This document shows positions 17,279 to 26,677 of a DNA stretch of 64,000 bases, one piece after another (position 1 is the first letter of the stretch; the number at the start of each line of letters is the position of its first letter). The DNA is from CAXMRP01 sp965216515 (GTDB lineage: Bacteria > Pseudomonadota > Alphaproteobacteria > Rhizobiales > Afifellaceae), in contig OZ244173.1 of assembly GCA_965216515.1 (NCBI GenBank), positions 868,001 through 932,000 of the forward strand, read 5' to 3'. The notes under the pieces are model-generated. The model ran no database searches, had not been told where the DNA came from, and was given only the letters and a program-made list of their open reading frames with translations. Made by a program: the position numbers and the translations under genes.

Positions 17279-17617
17279 TCAGTCCAGATCGTCGTCCCTG
17301 TCGGAGCCTGGGCTGTTGCCGGTCAGGGAATCATTGATTCGCGCCTTCATGATATTGCTTGGTTTGAAGACCGTCACCCGTCGCGGCGGAATTGGCACCT
17401 CGCGGCCGGTTTTCGGATTGCGGCCGATGCGTTGGCCCTTCTGGCGAACCACGAACGACCCGAACGAGGACAGTTTCACCGTTTCGCCGCGCACAACCGC
17501 GTCACCGATCTCCTGCAGAACCATTTCCACCATTGCCGCAGATTCCGTACGCGACAGGCCCAGCCGCTGATAGACGGCTTCCGCCAGATCGGCCCGCGTT
17601 ACAGTTTTGCCCCCCAT
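17279..17617 (-). CDS. ihfA: Integration host factor subunit alpha
   Basis: Sequence-specific DNA-bending protein that pairs with IhfB. It has 112 aa, slightly longer than the usual 100 because of an acidic tail ending SDRDDDLD. TVTRADLAEAVYQRLGLSR begins the dimer helices. The beta-arm region RIGRNPKTGREVPIPPRRV with the intercalating Pro is intact. ATG at 17617; a TTG one codon earlier is less likely. IhfA rather than HU is favoured by its position before the MerR gene and after fabH. Confidence 0.92.
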   Translation of the reverse strand: MGGKTVTRADLAEAVYQRLGLSRTESAAMVEMVLQEIGDAVVRGETVKLSSFGSFVVRQKGQRIGRNPKTGREVPIPPRRVTVFKPSNIMKARINDSLTGNSPGSDRDDDLD

Positions 17618-17760
17618 CAAATCATCCGCCCTGATCCGAATGCCTCACCGTATTCAATGTCGCATGGGCTACAGTATGCGTCGAGCTTTGGCCGGTCAAC
17701 GTCTTAAGCCGGCCGCGATCGGCGAAAGAAACGGACAAATTGTGCCGGCGCCGGCGCAAA

Positions 17761-18732
17761 TCACCAGCGCACTACCACCGCGCCCCAAGTAAAACCGCCG
17801 CCCATCGCCTCCAGCAAAATCAGGTCACCGGCCTTGATTCGGCCATCGCGCCGCGCCTGCGCCAGCGCCAGCGGCACCGACGCCGCCGACGTGTTGCCAT
17901 GGCGGTCGACCGTACAGACCACCCTTTCCGGCGCGATCCCCAGCTTGCGCGCGCTGCCGTCGATGATCCGCCGGTTGGCCTGGTGCGGCACGAACCAGTC
18001 GATATCCGCCACCGTGACACCGGCCGCCGACAGCGCCTCTTCCACGACATCGGTAATCATGCCGACGGCGTGGCGGAACACCTCCCGCCCCTCCATCCGC
18101 AGATGGCCCACCGTGCCGGTCGACGAGGGACCGCCGTCCACATAGAGCTTGTCCTGATGGCGGCCGTCGGACCGCAGGCGGCTCGCCAGCACGCCGCGCC
18201 CGGCGGCCCCTTCCGGTTGCTCGTCGGCCCGCAGAACCACCGCGCCGGCGCCATCGCCGAAGAGCACGCACGTGGTCCGGTCGCTCCAGTCGAGGATGCG
18301 CGAAAATGTTTCGGCGCCGATCACCAGCACCGTGCGGGCCTGCCCGGCCTTGACCATGGCATCGGCATTGGCCATCGCGAACACGAAGCCCGAGCACACC
18401 GCCTGCAGGTCATAGGCGGCGCCGTGATGAATGCCGAGATTGTTCTGGACCGCCACCGCGGTTGCCGGAAAGGTCTGGTCCGGCGTCGAGGTTGCCAGCA
18501 CGATCAGATCGATCTCCGCCGCCGCGACATCCGCATCGGCCAGCGCGGCGCGGGCCGCGTGGGTCGCCAGGTCCGACGTCAGCTCCCCTTCCGCCGCGAT
18601 CCGCCGCTCGCGGATGCCGGTGCGCTGAACGATCCACTCATCGGAAGTGTCCACCAGCCCGGCCATGTCCGCATTGGTCATGACCCGCTCCGGCAGATAG
18701 TCGCCGCAACCCACAATGACCGATCGCATCAT
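17761..18732 (-). CDS. fabH: 3-oxoacyl-ACP synthase III
   Basis: Condenses acetyl-CoA with malonyl-ACP to begin fatty-acid synthesis. The 323-aa protein has the catalytic Cys in LQAVCSGF (about residue 113), His in FVPHQANRRI and Asn in HGNTSAASVP, the full C-H-N triad. The C-terminal EAMGGGFTWGAVVVRW is typical. ATG at 18732 overlaps the plsX stop as ATGA, so plsX-fabH are coupled. ihfA follows 143 bp downstream. Confidence 0.97.
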   Translation of the reverse strand: MMRSVIVGCGDYLPERVMTNADMAGLVDTSDEWIVQRTGIRERRIAAEGELTSDLATHAARAALADADVAAAEIDLIVLATSTPDQTFPATAVAVQNNLGIHHGAAYDLQAVCSGFVFAMANADAMVKAGQARTVLVIGAETFSRILDWSDRTTCVLFGDGAGAVVLRADEQPEGAAGRGVLASRLRSDGRHQDKLYVDGGPSSTGTVGHLRMEGREVFRHAVGMITDVVEEALSAAGVTVADIDWFVPHQANRRIIDGSARKLGIAPERVVCTVDRHGNTSAASVPLALAQARRDGRIKAGDLILLEAMGGGFTWGAVVVRW

Positions 18733-19781
18733 TGCGCTCCGTCCCGGTTTTCGGCGACCGGTGCGATTTCATAATCGATGTCGGAGGCGATCTCGCTCAA
18801 CAGATCGCTCACGACCAGGCTCCGGGCCAATTCCACGGCACTGGCAAATCCTTCCGCGTCCGTTCCCCCATGGCTTTTGATCACCATCCCGTTCAGGCCG
18901 AGGAACAGGCCGCCATTGACCTTTCCCGGATCCATTTTTTCCGCCAGACGCCGGAACGCTTCGCGCGCCAGCACGTATCCCAGTCGCGAAAACAGCGTCC
19001 GGCCCATGGCGTTGCGCAGATAGACCGCGATCTGACGCGCCGTGCCTTCCGCTGTCTTCAGCGCAATGTTGCCGGAAAATCCTTCCGTGACAACAACATC
19101 GACAGTGCCCTTCCCAAGATCGTCGCCTTCCACGAAGCCGCGATAGTGGAAATTGGGATGATCGAGCGCCCGCAGCTTGGCGCCGGCCTCGCGCACTTCC
19201 TCCACGCCCTTGATCTCTTCGACGCCGATATTGAGGAGCCCGACAGTCGGCCGATCGGCATCGAACACGGCCCGGGCCATCGCCGCGCCCATGACGGCAA
19301 ACTCCACCAGCATGTCGGCATCCGAACCGATTGTTGCCCCGACATCCAGGACAATGCTCTCCCCGCGCTGGGTCGGCCAGATCGCCGCAATCGCCGGGCG
19401 CGAGATGCCCGGCTGCATTTTCAGGCAGAATTTCGACATCGCCATCAGAGCCCCGGTGTTGCCCGCGCTGACCGCCGCCGCCGCCTCGCCGTCCCGCACC
19501 GCCTGGACCGAGCGCCACATGCTCGACTTCCAGCGCCCCTTGCGCAGCGCCTGGCTCGGCTTGTCGTCCATCTGCACCGCCACCTCGCAGTCGACCACAT
19601 GCGATGCCGCGGCAAGGTCGGGATATTTGGCCAGCGCCGGCTCCACGTCCGGCGCCTTGCCATAGATCAGGAACCGCAAATCCGGCCGCCGCGTCAGCGC
19701 AATCGCCGCCCCCGGCACAACGACCGCGGGTCCGGCATCGCCGCCCATCGCGTCAAGGGATATGGTGACAGTATCGGTCAT
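18729..19781 (-). CDS. plsX: Phosphate acyltransferase PlsX
   Basis: Converts acyl-ACP to acyl-phosphate, the donor for PlsY in phospholipid synthesis. It has 350 aa. The opening ISLDAMGGDAGPAVVVPGA is the PlsX signature, and AAAVSAGNTGALMA and TEGFSGNIALKTAEG are also characteristic. ATG at 19781 gives MTDTVTISLDAMGGD; the open frame upstream to 19817 has no family match. It follows the DUF177 gene by 96 bp. The partner enzyme plsY is in the same window at 48081. Confidence 0.97.
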   Translation of the reverse strand: MTDTVTISLDAMGGDAGPAVVVPGAAIALTRRPDLRFLIYGKAPDVEPALAKYPDLAAASHVVDCEVAVQMDDKPSQALRKGRWKSSMWRSVQAVRDGEAAAAVSAGNTGALMAMSKFCLKMQPGISRPAIAAIWPTQRGESIVLDVGATIGSDADMLVEFAVMGAAMARAVFDADRPTVGLLNIGVEEIKGVEEVREAGAKLRALDHPNFHYRGFVEGDDLGKGTVDVVVTEGFSGNIALKTAEGTARQIAVYLRNAMGRTLFSRLGYVLAREAFRRLAEKMDPGKVNGGLFLGLNGMVIKSHGGTDAEGFASAVELARSLVVSDLLSEIASDIDYEIAPVAENRDGAQ

Positions 19782-19877
19782 CGACGTCCGTGCTGGCGCT
19801 GATTGCGCCCGGAACATACCGTCCCGGCACCGGCTGGCAAGAAGCCCCGACGAAAAACATGTGGGGGAATCCGCCGC

Positions 19878-20555
19878 TCAAGCGCGTTCATCATCGCCGC
19901 CGCGCGTCCTGTCCGGCGCCCCCGTCGATTCCCCGCCGGAGCTCCCGCCGCCGGGGCCCGCGCCGGCTTCACCCGGCCGCTCCCGCCGCGCCGCCTGCCC
20001 CACATCCAGATCACGCAGCACGGCAAAGGGCGAACGGTCGCCCGCTCCGCCCGTACCGACCGCCTCGTCCTCGATCCGGTCGCCGGCCCCGGCGCCCGGC
20101 GCCCGCGGATAGGGATCCAGCCCGATGGCCAGGAATTCCATCGTGACCGCGGCAAGATCGATGCGGTCCCCGTCCAGAACCTCTTCATCCTCATCATCGG
20201 GCGAGAAGTTCGCCACACCGCCGCTATCACGCGGCATCGCCGCCCCGCCTTGCCGATCGTCCGCCGCGCCGACAAAGCGGATATCGACCTGTTCCCCGAT
20301 CCGGCCGGCAACCGGCGCCCCGGTGACAACACAGGCCTGCACCACATCGGCGGCGACATGACCGGTGAGCCGATAGGCCCCCGTGCCCGCCGGCCGCAGC
20401 GTGAAATCCGCCTCCAGCGCCGGCATGGCCTCCACCCCCAGCGCACCGGCGATCCGCGCCCGTTCCGCCGCATCGGGCCGCACCCTGAAACCCGAGCCAT
20501 CCCGGCGAATGTCGCGCAGCCGGACCGCCGGCGCGAATCGATCCGATTCCGCCAT
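19878..20555 (-). CDS. DUF177 / YceD family protein
   Basis: YceD-family protein, linked in other bacteria to 23S rRNA or ribosome metabolism; exact role unknown. The 225-aa protein has a core from about residue 30 to 150 including MPALEADFTLRPAG, AADVVQACVVTGAPV and IDLAAVTMEFLAIGLDPYPR. Only one of the cysteines often seen in the family (VQACVV) is clear. The C-terminal 60 residues are Gly/Arg/Asp-rich, probably disordered. ATG at 20555 is preceded by AGGG; ATG at 20573 would overlap the chaperone gene. The usual follower rpmF is not here; plsX follows instead. Confidence 0.8.
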   Translation of the reverse strand: MAESDRFAPAVRLRDIRRDGSGFRVRPDAAERARIAGALGVEAMPALEADFTLRPAGTGAYRLTGHVAADVVQACVVTGAPVAGRIGEQVDIRFVGAADDRQGGAAMPRDSGGVANFSPDDEDEEVLDGDRIDLAAVTMEFLAIGLDPYPRAPGAGAGDRIEDEAVGTGGAGDRSPFAVLRDLDVGQAARRERPGEAGAGPGGGSSGGESTGAPDRTRGGDDERA

Positions 20556-20562
20556 ATCGGCC

Positions 20563-21246
20563 CTATTCCCCATCGCCGGCCGCCTCCGCCACCTGAGCCC
20601 GGCCGCCGGCAACCGCCGTCTGGCCGCCGGGTGCGCTCGCCGGATCGGGAAAGACGAAAGCGCCGGCCCGCACATCCTCCGCCGACAGATCCGCCAGCCG
20701 GTCGACAAGGCCGATCACATAGCGGCCCAGGCCGGCGCTTTCACATTCGCCGGCCGCCTCGCCCGGTGCGCCGTTTCCGGTACCGCCGCCGGCCCCTGCC
20801 GCGGCCGCGCCGGGCACATGGGCGGCGATCGCGCCGGCAAGAGCGCCGGCCCGCGCTTCCGCCCGCGGCCCGCCCCCACCAGCCGCGGTTGCGCCCAGCA
20901 CCAGGTCGTAGTGGGCGATCCGGGCGCCAAACAATCCGTAGAGCGTCTTGATTTTCTTGCCGACCCGCACGTCGGAAATGCCGATTTCGCGATAGTTGCG
21001 ATCCATATCGGTCACGAAAGCCTCCATCAACAGCCGGGCGAATTCGGCATCGGGACCGGCGCCCCGGACCAGCCTGTTGACGACCGCAAACAGGTGCAGC
21101 ACCAGGATTTCGAACCGACCGTTGATCGTGTCGGCCACGCCGAATTCACGAAAAAACGCCGGATTGCGGGCCTGCGCGGCAATTTGCCGGTAAACCGTGT
21201 CGGCACGGTCGCGGTTCCGCCTTTTTTCGCGTGAAAACAGGATCAT
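20563..21246 (-). CDS. Ubiquinol-cytochrome c chaperone family protein (CBP3/UQCC1-like)
   Basis: Probable assembly factor for cytochrome bc1. The 227-aa protein has a conserved core at about 20-125 (YRQIAAQARNPAFFREFGV, LLMEAFVTDMDRNYREIGI, GKKIKTLYGLFGAR), characteristic of the bacterial CBP3-like family. The rest is a Gly/Ala-rich insert and tail. ATG at 21246 gives MILFSREKRRNRD; the longer frame to 21276 is less likely. It ends 7 bp before the DUF177 ATG, so the two are cotranscribed. It is divergent from bamE across a 213-bp gap. Confidence 0.85.
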   Translation of the reverse strand: MILFSREKRRNRDRADTVYRQIAAQARNPAFFREFGVADTINGRFEILVLHLFAVVNRLVRGAGPDAEFARLLMEAFVTDMDRNYREIGISDVRVGKKIKTLYGLFGARIAHYDLVLGATAAGGGGPRAEARAGALAGAIAAHVPGAAAAGAGGGTGNGAPGEAAGECESAGLGRYVIGLVDRLADLSAEDVRAGAFVFPDPASAPGGQTAVAGGRAQVAEAAGDGE

Positions 21247-21459
21247 GACCGCTCCGTCGCCTGACCGGGCCGGCACCCCGGCGCGGGTTGCATATCGACC
21301 GGGCGCGAGCGTTGCAAATGCCGGCCGCTCCGTCTAGAGCGCGTGGAACCGGCGGCGCCGGCCGGCGGCGGGAAACGCCGGCGGCGACAACAGGAATTGA
21401 AGACGGGCCGTGTTCGTGACAAACCCGCGGCCTGACGATTGCAATCGGAATCACGACCC

Positions 21460-21921
21460 ATGACAACCAACCGTTCCCGTCCACTTCGCGCCCTGGCGGC
21501 CCTCGCCCTGGCCATATCCCTTTCCGGATGCATCAGCCAGACCCTTTCGCGCGGCTATGTGGTCTCCGATCTGGCTCTGGAACAGGTTCCCGTCGGTGCC
21601 AGCCGCGAGCAGGTGCTGATCGCGCTCGGCACGCCGTCGACGACCGCCGAACTCGGCGGCGAAGTGTTCTACTACATCTCCCAGACCCACGCCCGTCCGG
21701 TCCGGTTCGTCAATCCGCGCATCGTCGACCAGCGCGTCCTGGCGGTCTATTTCAACGAGGACGAGGAAGTCACGCAGATCGCCAACTACGGGCTCCAGGA
21801 CGGCAAGGTGTTCGACTTCGTCTCCCGCACCACGCCGACCGGTGGCCGCGACCTGTCGTTTGTGGCCCAGGTGCTCGGTGCGGCGGGCAATCTCGGAGGG
21901 TTCGGCACCGGCGACACCTAG
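21460..21921 (+). CDS. bamE: Outer-membrane assembly lipoprotein BamE (SmpA/OmlA)
   Basis: Lipoprotein of the beta-barrel assembly machine at the outer membrane. It has 153 aa with a signal peptide ending in the lipobox SLSGC. The SmpA/OmlA domain includes LEQVPVGASREQVLIALGTPS and the VFYYIS strand, with YFNEDEEVTQIANYGLQDGK further on. ATG at 21460; an upstream TTG at 21439 is not needed. It is transcribed alone and ends at a strong bidirectional terminator shared with hppA. Confidence 0.9.
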   Translation: MTTNRSRPLRALAALALAISLSGCISQTLSRGYVVSDLALEQVPVGASREQVLIALGTPSTTAELGGEVFYYISQTHARPVRFVNPRIVDQRVLAVYFNEDEEVTQIANYGLQDGKVFDFVSRTTPTGGRDLSFVAQVLGAAGNLGGFGTGDT

Positions 21922-21961
21922 TTGCCCCCGCCATCGGACAGTTGCCCCCGTCCCCGGACAA

Positions 21962-21994
21962 AAACGGCCGCCGCCCGGGAGGCGGCGGCCGTTT
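21962..21994. terminator. Bidirectional intrinsic terminator, bamE / hppA
   Basis: A perfect 14-bp stem, positions 21962-21975 against 21981-21994, with loop CGGGA. A T-rich tail follows on the plus strand (GTTTGGTTT), and AAAAA on the plus strand at the 5' side gives a U-tract for hppA on the minus strand. Just before it is a 20-bp imperfect direct repeat beginning AGTTGCCCCCG (21920 and 21940). Confidence 0.85.
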
Positions 21995-22010
21995 GGTTTC
22001 GTCAACGGCG

Positions 22011-24116
22011 CTAGTGCGCCAGAACCGCCAGAAGAAGCAGCGCGACGATATTGGTGATCTTGATCATCGGATTGACCGCCGGGCCGGCCGTATCCTTGTA
22101 GGGATCGCCGACCGTATCGCCCGTCACCGCCGCCTTGTGGGCTTCCGAGCCTTTGCCGCCATGGTTGCCGTCCTCGATATACTTCTTGGCGTTGTCCCAT
22201 GCGCCGCCGCCCGCCGTCATGGAAATGGCGACGAACAGGCCGGTGACGATGACCCCGAGCAGCATGGCGCCGAGCGCGGCGAAGGCGTTGGCCTTCCCGG
22301 CGATCGCATAGACCGCGTAGAAGCAGACGATCGGCGACAGGACCGGCAGCAGCGACGGCACGATCATTTCCTTGATCGCCGCCCGCGTCAGCATGTCCAC
22401 AGCCCGGGCATAGTCGGGTTTTGATGTGCCCTTCATGATGTCCGGATCGGCCTTGAACTGGCGCCGCACCTCTTCGACCACCGCGCCGCCGGCGCGGCCG
22501 ACGGCCGTCATGCCCAGGCCGCCAAACAGGTAGGGCAGCAGACCACCGAACAGCAGCCCGACCACCACGAAAGGATTGGACAGCGAGAAATCGACCGAAA
22601 CGCCCTCAAAGAAGGTGCCCGGCTCCGCCTTGGCGGCGAAGAATTTCAGGTCTTCGGTGTAGGCGGCAAACAGCACCAGCGCACCAAGGCCCGCCGACCC
22701 GATGGCATAACCCTTGGTCACCGCCTTGGTGGTGTTGCCGACTGCATCCAGCGCATCGGTCGTATCGCGGACTTCCGGCGGCAGTTCCGCCATCTCCGCA
22801 ATGCCGCCGGCATTGTCGGTCACCGGGCCGAAGGCGTCCAGCGCCACGACGACGCCGGCCAGCGCCAGCATGGTCGTCACCGCGATGGCGATGCCGAACA
22901 GGCCGGCCAGCGAATAGGTGGCAATGATGCCGCCGATGATGACCAGCGCCGGCAGCGCCGTCGATTCCAGCGACACCGCCAGGCCCTGGATGACATTGGT
23001 GCCGTGACCGGTCAGCGAGGCTTCGGCCACCGAACGCACCGGGCGATAGTTGGTGCCGGTGTAATATTCGGTGATCCAGATGATCAGGCCGGTGACCGCC
23101 AGTCCGACAATACCGCACAGGAACAGGTCCATGCCGCTGAACGTCGTCGATCCGGCCGTGAACGATGAACCGCCGCCGAGCCAGCCCCAGACGATGGCCG
23201 CCAGCGCCACCGCCGACAGGACCGCCGTGGCGATGAAGCCCCGGTAGAGCGCGCCCATGATCGAGTTGTTGGCCCCGAGCTTGACAAAGAACGTGCCGAC
23301 GATCGACGTCACCACACAGCTCGCCCCGATCAGCAGCGGCAGCAGCATCAGCGTCTCCGCCTGCGCGCCGGTGAAGAAGATGGAAGCGAGCACCATCGTC
23401 GCCACGATCGTCACCGCATAGGTTTCAAACAGGTCGGCCGCCATGCCGGCGCAGTCGCCGACATTGTCGCCGACATTGTCGGCAATCGTCGCCGGATTGC
23501 GCGGATCGTCCTCCGGAATCCCGGCTTCCACCTTGCCGACCAGATCGCCGCCGACATCGGCGCCCTTGGTGAAGATGCCGCCGCCCAGACGGGCGAAGAT
23601 GGAGATCAGCGAGGCGCCGAAGCCGAGCGCCACCAGCGAATCGATGACCTCCCGGCTCACCGGATCATGGCCGAGGATGTCGGTCAGCACGAAGTAGTAG
23701 ACCGCCACCCCGAGCAGGGCCAGGCCGGCCACCAGAAGGCCGGTGATGGCGCCGGACTTGAAGGCGATTTCCAGCCCCGCCGCCAGGGATTGCGACGCCG
23801 CCTGGGCGGTGCGCACATTGGCCCGCACCGACACCAGCATGCCGATAAATCCGGCCGCGCCAGACAGGATCGCGCCGACGGCAAAACCGATGGCCGCGAG
23901 ACCCGACAACAGGAACCATGCGGCGATGAAGACGACCACACCGACGATGGCGATCGTCGTATATTGTCGCGTCAGATAGGCCTGAGCGCCCTCGCGGATG
24001 GCGCCGGCGATTTCCTGCATGCGCGGATTGCCGGCATCCGCCGCCATGACGGATTGGGTTGCCCAGACGGCATAGACAATCGCTAGGATGCCGCAGGCGA
24101 TGACGAAGTAAAGCAT
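22011..24116 (-). CDS. hppA: Membrane-bound proton-translocating pyrophosphatase, K+-independent type
   Basis: Couples hydrolysis of pyrophosphate to proton export across the inner membrane. It is 701 aa with about 16 helices. The catalytic loops GGGIFTKGADVGGDLVGKVE, DNVGDNVGDCAGMAADLFE and the C-terminal GGAWDNAKKYIEDG are intact. The residue set that distinguishes subfamilies reads GNTTKAVTKGYAIGS; Lys at this place marks the K+-independent subfamily (Ala in K+-dependent enzymes). ATG at 24116 has TGGAGG upstream; the open frame to 24248 is ignored. It is monocistronic, ending at the shared terminator. Confidence 0.97.
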   Translation of the reverse strand: MLYFVIACGILAIVYAVWATQSVMAADAGNPRMQEIAGAIREGAQAYLTRQYTTIAIVGVVVFIAAWFLLSGLAAIGFAVGAILSGAAGFIGMLVSVRANVRTAQAASQSLAAGLEIAFKSGAITGLLVAGLALLGVAVYYFVLTDILGHDPVSREVIDSLVALGFGASLISIFARLGGGIFTKGADVGGDLVGKVEAGIPEDDPRNPATIADNVGDNVGDCAGMAADLFETYAVTIVATMVLASIFFTGAQAETLMLLPLLIGASCVVTSIVGTFFVKLGANNSIMGALYRGFIATAVLSAVALAAIVWGWLGGGSSFTAGSTTFSGMDLFLCGIVGLAVTGLIIWITEYYTGTNYRPVRSVAEASLTGHGTNVIQGLAVSLESTALPALVIIGGIIATYSLAGLFGIAIAVTTMLALAGVVVALDAFGPVTDNAGGIAEMAELPPEVRDTTDALDAVGNTTKAVTKGYAIGSAGLGALVLFAAYTEDLKFFAAKAEPGTFFEGVSVDFSLSNPFVVVGLLFGGLLPYLFGGLGMTAVGRAGGAVVEEVRRQFKADPDIMKGTSKPDYARAVDMLTRAAIKEMIVPSLLPVLSPIVCFYAVYAIAGKANAFAALGAMLLGVIVTGLFVAISMTAGGGAWDNAKKYIEDGNHGGKGSEAHKAAVTGDTVGDPYKDTAGPAVNPMIKITNIVALLLLAVLAH

Positions 24117-24276
24117 GAATGAACCTCCAGACCGGTTATCGGCCAGCCGCAACGCGGAAAATTCGGTACGGCTTTGTGAGATGACGCCGCGCGGGAGCGC
24201 GAATGTGGCAGAGTGATGCGGCGCGGTATTGACGATAGCGGCCCCCACGTCAACCCTGCTTTGGTTGGTGGCAAAT

Positions 24277-25461
24277 TCAACCGGTTTTCCGGATTTGCCA
24301 CGTCAGCCCGGCCAGCGAGAGCACCGAGATCGGCAAGACGAGGCTGACGACGAGGCTCCAGCCGCCAAGGCTCAAAAGCTGGCCGGCCAGGAACGAGGAC
24401 AGGGCGACCACACCGAAGACGAGGAAGTCGTTCATGCCCTGCACCCGCTCCTTTTCCTCCGGCCGGTAGGTTTTGGTCACCAGCGTCGTGCCGCCAACAA
24501 AGCCGAAATTCCAGCCAATGCCGAGCAGGATCAGCATCACCCAGAAATGCATCGCCTCGCTTCCGGAAAGCCCCACCAGGGCACATCCGATCAGGATCAC
24601 CAGGCCGGCCGCGACGATTCGGCCCGCGCCAAAGCGCGCGATCAGCGATCCGGTGACGAAACTCGGCCCGAACATCGCCATGACGTGCCACTGGATGGCG
24701 AGCGTCGCGACATCCTGGTGATGGCCGGCATGAACGATGGCCAGCGGCGCCGCCGTCATGACCAGGCTCATCAGCGCATAGGCGCTCATTGAGCACCCGA
24801 CCGCGACGAGAAAGGCCGGCTGGCGAACAATTTCGCCGATCGGCCGACCCCGGTCCGCACCGGCTTGGCGGACCGGGCGCGGAATGTCGATCGTGGCGAC
24901 GATCATCGCCCCGACCCCGATCAGTGCGGCAGCGGCCAGGAACGCGCCGGCATGCGGGACGCTTTCCAGCAAATCGGAGGTGTGGATGATCGCCTGCGGC
25001 CCGATGACCGCCGCCGCGATCCCGCCCGCCATGACGTAGGAGATCGCCTTGGGCCGAAAGGCCTCGCTGGCCATGTCGGCGGCTGCGAACCGGAACTGCT
25101 GGATGAAGGCGTTGGTGGTCCCGACCATTATCGAGCCGAGGCACAAAAGCCAGAAGGCGTGTATGCCCATCGCACCGGCCTGGACCAGGGCGCCGATGGT
25201 CCCGAACAACAGCCCGGCCACGAAACCGGCGCGGCGCCCGACCCGGCGCATCAGATAGGCGGCCGGCAGCGTGCCGAGCGCGGTTCCGGCGATATAGGCG
25301 GTCGCCGGCAGCGTCGCCAGCGACTTGTCGGCCCCCAGCAGCATGTGGCCGGCGAGCGTCGACACGGCGATATTGATTGGCCCACCGGCCCCGCCAAAGG
25401 CTGTCGCCAGCGCCAGAATCAGCACGCTGCGCCGCGCCGCCCGGTCGTCGGCTCCCGTCAT
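24277..25461 (-). CDS. MFS transporter
   Basis: Twelve-helix major facilitator, 394 aa, substrate unknown. After MTGADDRAARRS the first helix begins; the loop YLMRRVGRRAGFVAG matches the MFS motif A position, and a second half begins near PAFLVAVGCSMSAYALMSLV. The region NAFIQQFRFAAADMASEAFRPKAISYVMAGG resembles YfkF-like rhizobial transporters found after thiL, from memory. ATG at 25461; the open frame to 25617 overlaps the thiL end and is unlikely to be translated. It lies 106 bp after thiL and 160 bp before hppA on the same strand. Confidence 0.8.
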   Translation of the reverse strand: MTGADDRAARRSVLILALATAFGGAGGPINIAVSTLAGHMLLGADKSLATLPATAYIAGTALGTLPAAYLMRRVGRRAGFVAGLLFGTIGALVQAGAMGIHAFWLLCLGSIMVGTTNAFIQQFRFAAADMASEAFRPKAISYVMAGGIAAAVIGPQAIIHTSDLLESVPHAGAFLAAAALIGVGAMIVATIDIPRPVRQAGADRGRPIGEIVRQPAFLVAVGCSMSAYALMSLVMTAAPLAIVHAGHHQDVATLAIQWHVMAMFGPSFVTGSLIARFGAGRIVAAGLVILIGCALVGLSGSEAMHFWVMLILLGIGWNFGFVGGTTLVTKTYRPEEKERVQGMNDFLVFGVVALSSFLAGQLLSLGGWSLVVSLVLPISVLSLAGLTWQIRKTG

Positions 25462-25567
25462 CGCGACCAGGATGCTGCGATCCGGTTCATGGCATCGTCC
25501 CCGATTGGTTTCCGGATCGAAACAGCGATCGATTCCCCTCCGGCTGAAACCCCGGTCGTTTGTCCGT

Positions 25568-26671
25568 TCAGTTGGCCGGCCGATTATCGGTTCCGGTACC
25601 GGAATGGTCGTGGGCACGATTCCGCAGTTCGAGCCGGCGGCCGTGAAGCGTCACCGTCGTCGGCTCCGGTTCGTGTGCGCCGCCACCGGCTTGCGCCGCG
25701 GGTTCGGCCTGGGCCCGCCTTCCGACCTGAGCCCGCGCCTCCGTCAATGCACCGATTTCGCACGTTTGGATACCGGTTTCCGCCGCCGCTTCGGAAAATG
25801 CGGCAATTTGCATCGGCGGCACCGCCGCCAGGATTTCGAAATCGTCACCCCCGGTGAGCGCCGCCGCCACCGTATCGCGGCGGCCCGTCCGGGCGGCAAG
25901 GGCGGTATCCAGCGGCACCAGGCCGGCATCGATCGCCGCCAGGCAGCCACTGGCCGCCGCCAGCTTGTCGCAATCACCGACCAGGCCGTCGGAGACGTCG
26001 ATGGCGGCGGTCGCATGGGCCCGCAGCGCCGCCGCCAGCGCAAGCCGCGGCCGCGGCAACCGGTAGCGATCGATGGCCGCGGCGCGGGAGTTTCCCGTCA
26101 ACGCGCCCAATGGTCCGGCCGCGCCGGTCAGGCAGGCCAGGCCCGCCGCCGCGCCGCCCACCGTCCCGCTCAGCACCAGCCGGTCGCCGGCATTGCCGCC
26201 ATCCCGCCGGACCATCGATCCCGCCGGCACCGAACCGAACGCCGTTATCGCCACCAGCGGCCCGGCGACACCGGTCGGCACCCGGATCGTGTCGCCGCCG
26301 CAAAGCGTGACGCCATACGCCGCCTGATCGGCCGCAAGCCCCGCCGCAAATGCGGCCAGCCAGTCGCCATCGAAAGGCGTCGGCAGCGCCAGGGTCAGCA
26401 GGTAGCCAGCCGGCGTCGCGCCCTTGGCGGCAAGGTCGGACAGGTTGACCCGCAAAGCCTTGCGGGCGACCAGATCGGCCGGGTCATCGGCCAGGAAATG
26501 CACGCCGGCGGCGACCGCATCGGCGCTCAGCACGATGTCCTGGCCGGCGGGCGGCGAAAACACCGCCGCATCGTCGATCAGGTCAAGCGCGCCGGGACCG
26601 GCAAGCGGCCGGAAATAGGTGGCGATCACGTCGAATTCGCCAAGCTTGACGCGCCGGGATTTGCCGGTCAT
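25568..26671 (-). CDS. thiL: Thiamine-monophosphate kinase
   Basis: Phosphorylates thiamine monophosphate to thiamine diphosphate. Its 367 aa are slightly longer than usual because of a C-terminal extension of about 45 residues. GEFDVIATYFRPLAG opens the domain. The metal and substrate motifs IDDAAV, LSADAVAAGVHFLADD, RVNLSDLAAKGATP, CGGDTIRVP and IDVSDGLVGD are intact, as is TGGDDFEIL. ATG at 26671, six bases after the nusB stop. It closes the nrdR-ribD-ribE-ribH-nusB-thiL operon. Confidence 0.95.
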   Translation of the reverse strand: MTGKSRRVKLGEFDVIATYFRPLAGPGALDLIDDAAVFSPPAGQDIVLSADAVAAGVHFLADDPADLVARKALRVNLSDLAAKGATPAGYLLTLALPTPFDGDWLAAFAAGLAADQAAYGVTLCGGDTIRVPTGVAGPLVAITAFGSVPAGSMVRRDGGNAGDRLVLSGTVGGAAAGLACLTGAAGPLGALTGNSRAAAIDRYRLPRPRLALAAALRAHATAAIDVSDGLVGDCDKLAAASGCLAAIDAGLVPLDTALAARTGRRDTVAAALTGGDDFEILAAVPPMQIAAFSEAAAETGIQTCEIGALTEARAQVGRRAQAEPAAQAGGGAHEPEPTTVTLHGRRLELRNRAHDHSGTGTDNRPAN

Positions 26672-26677
26672 CGCGGC

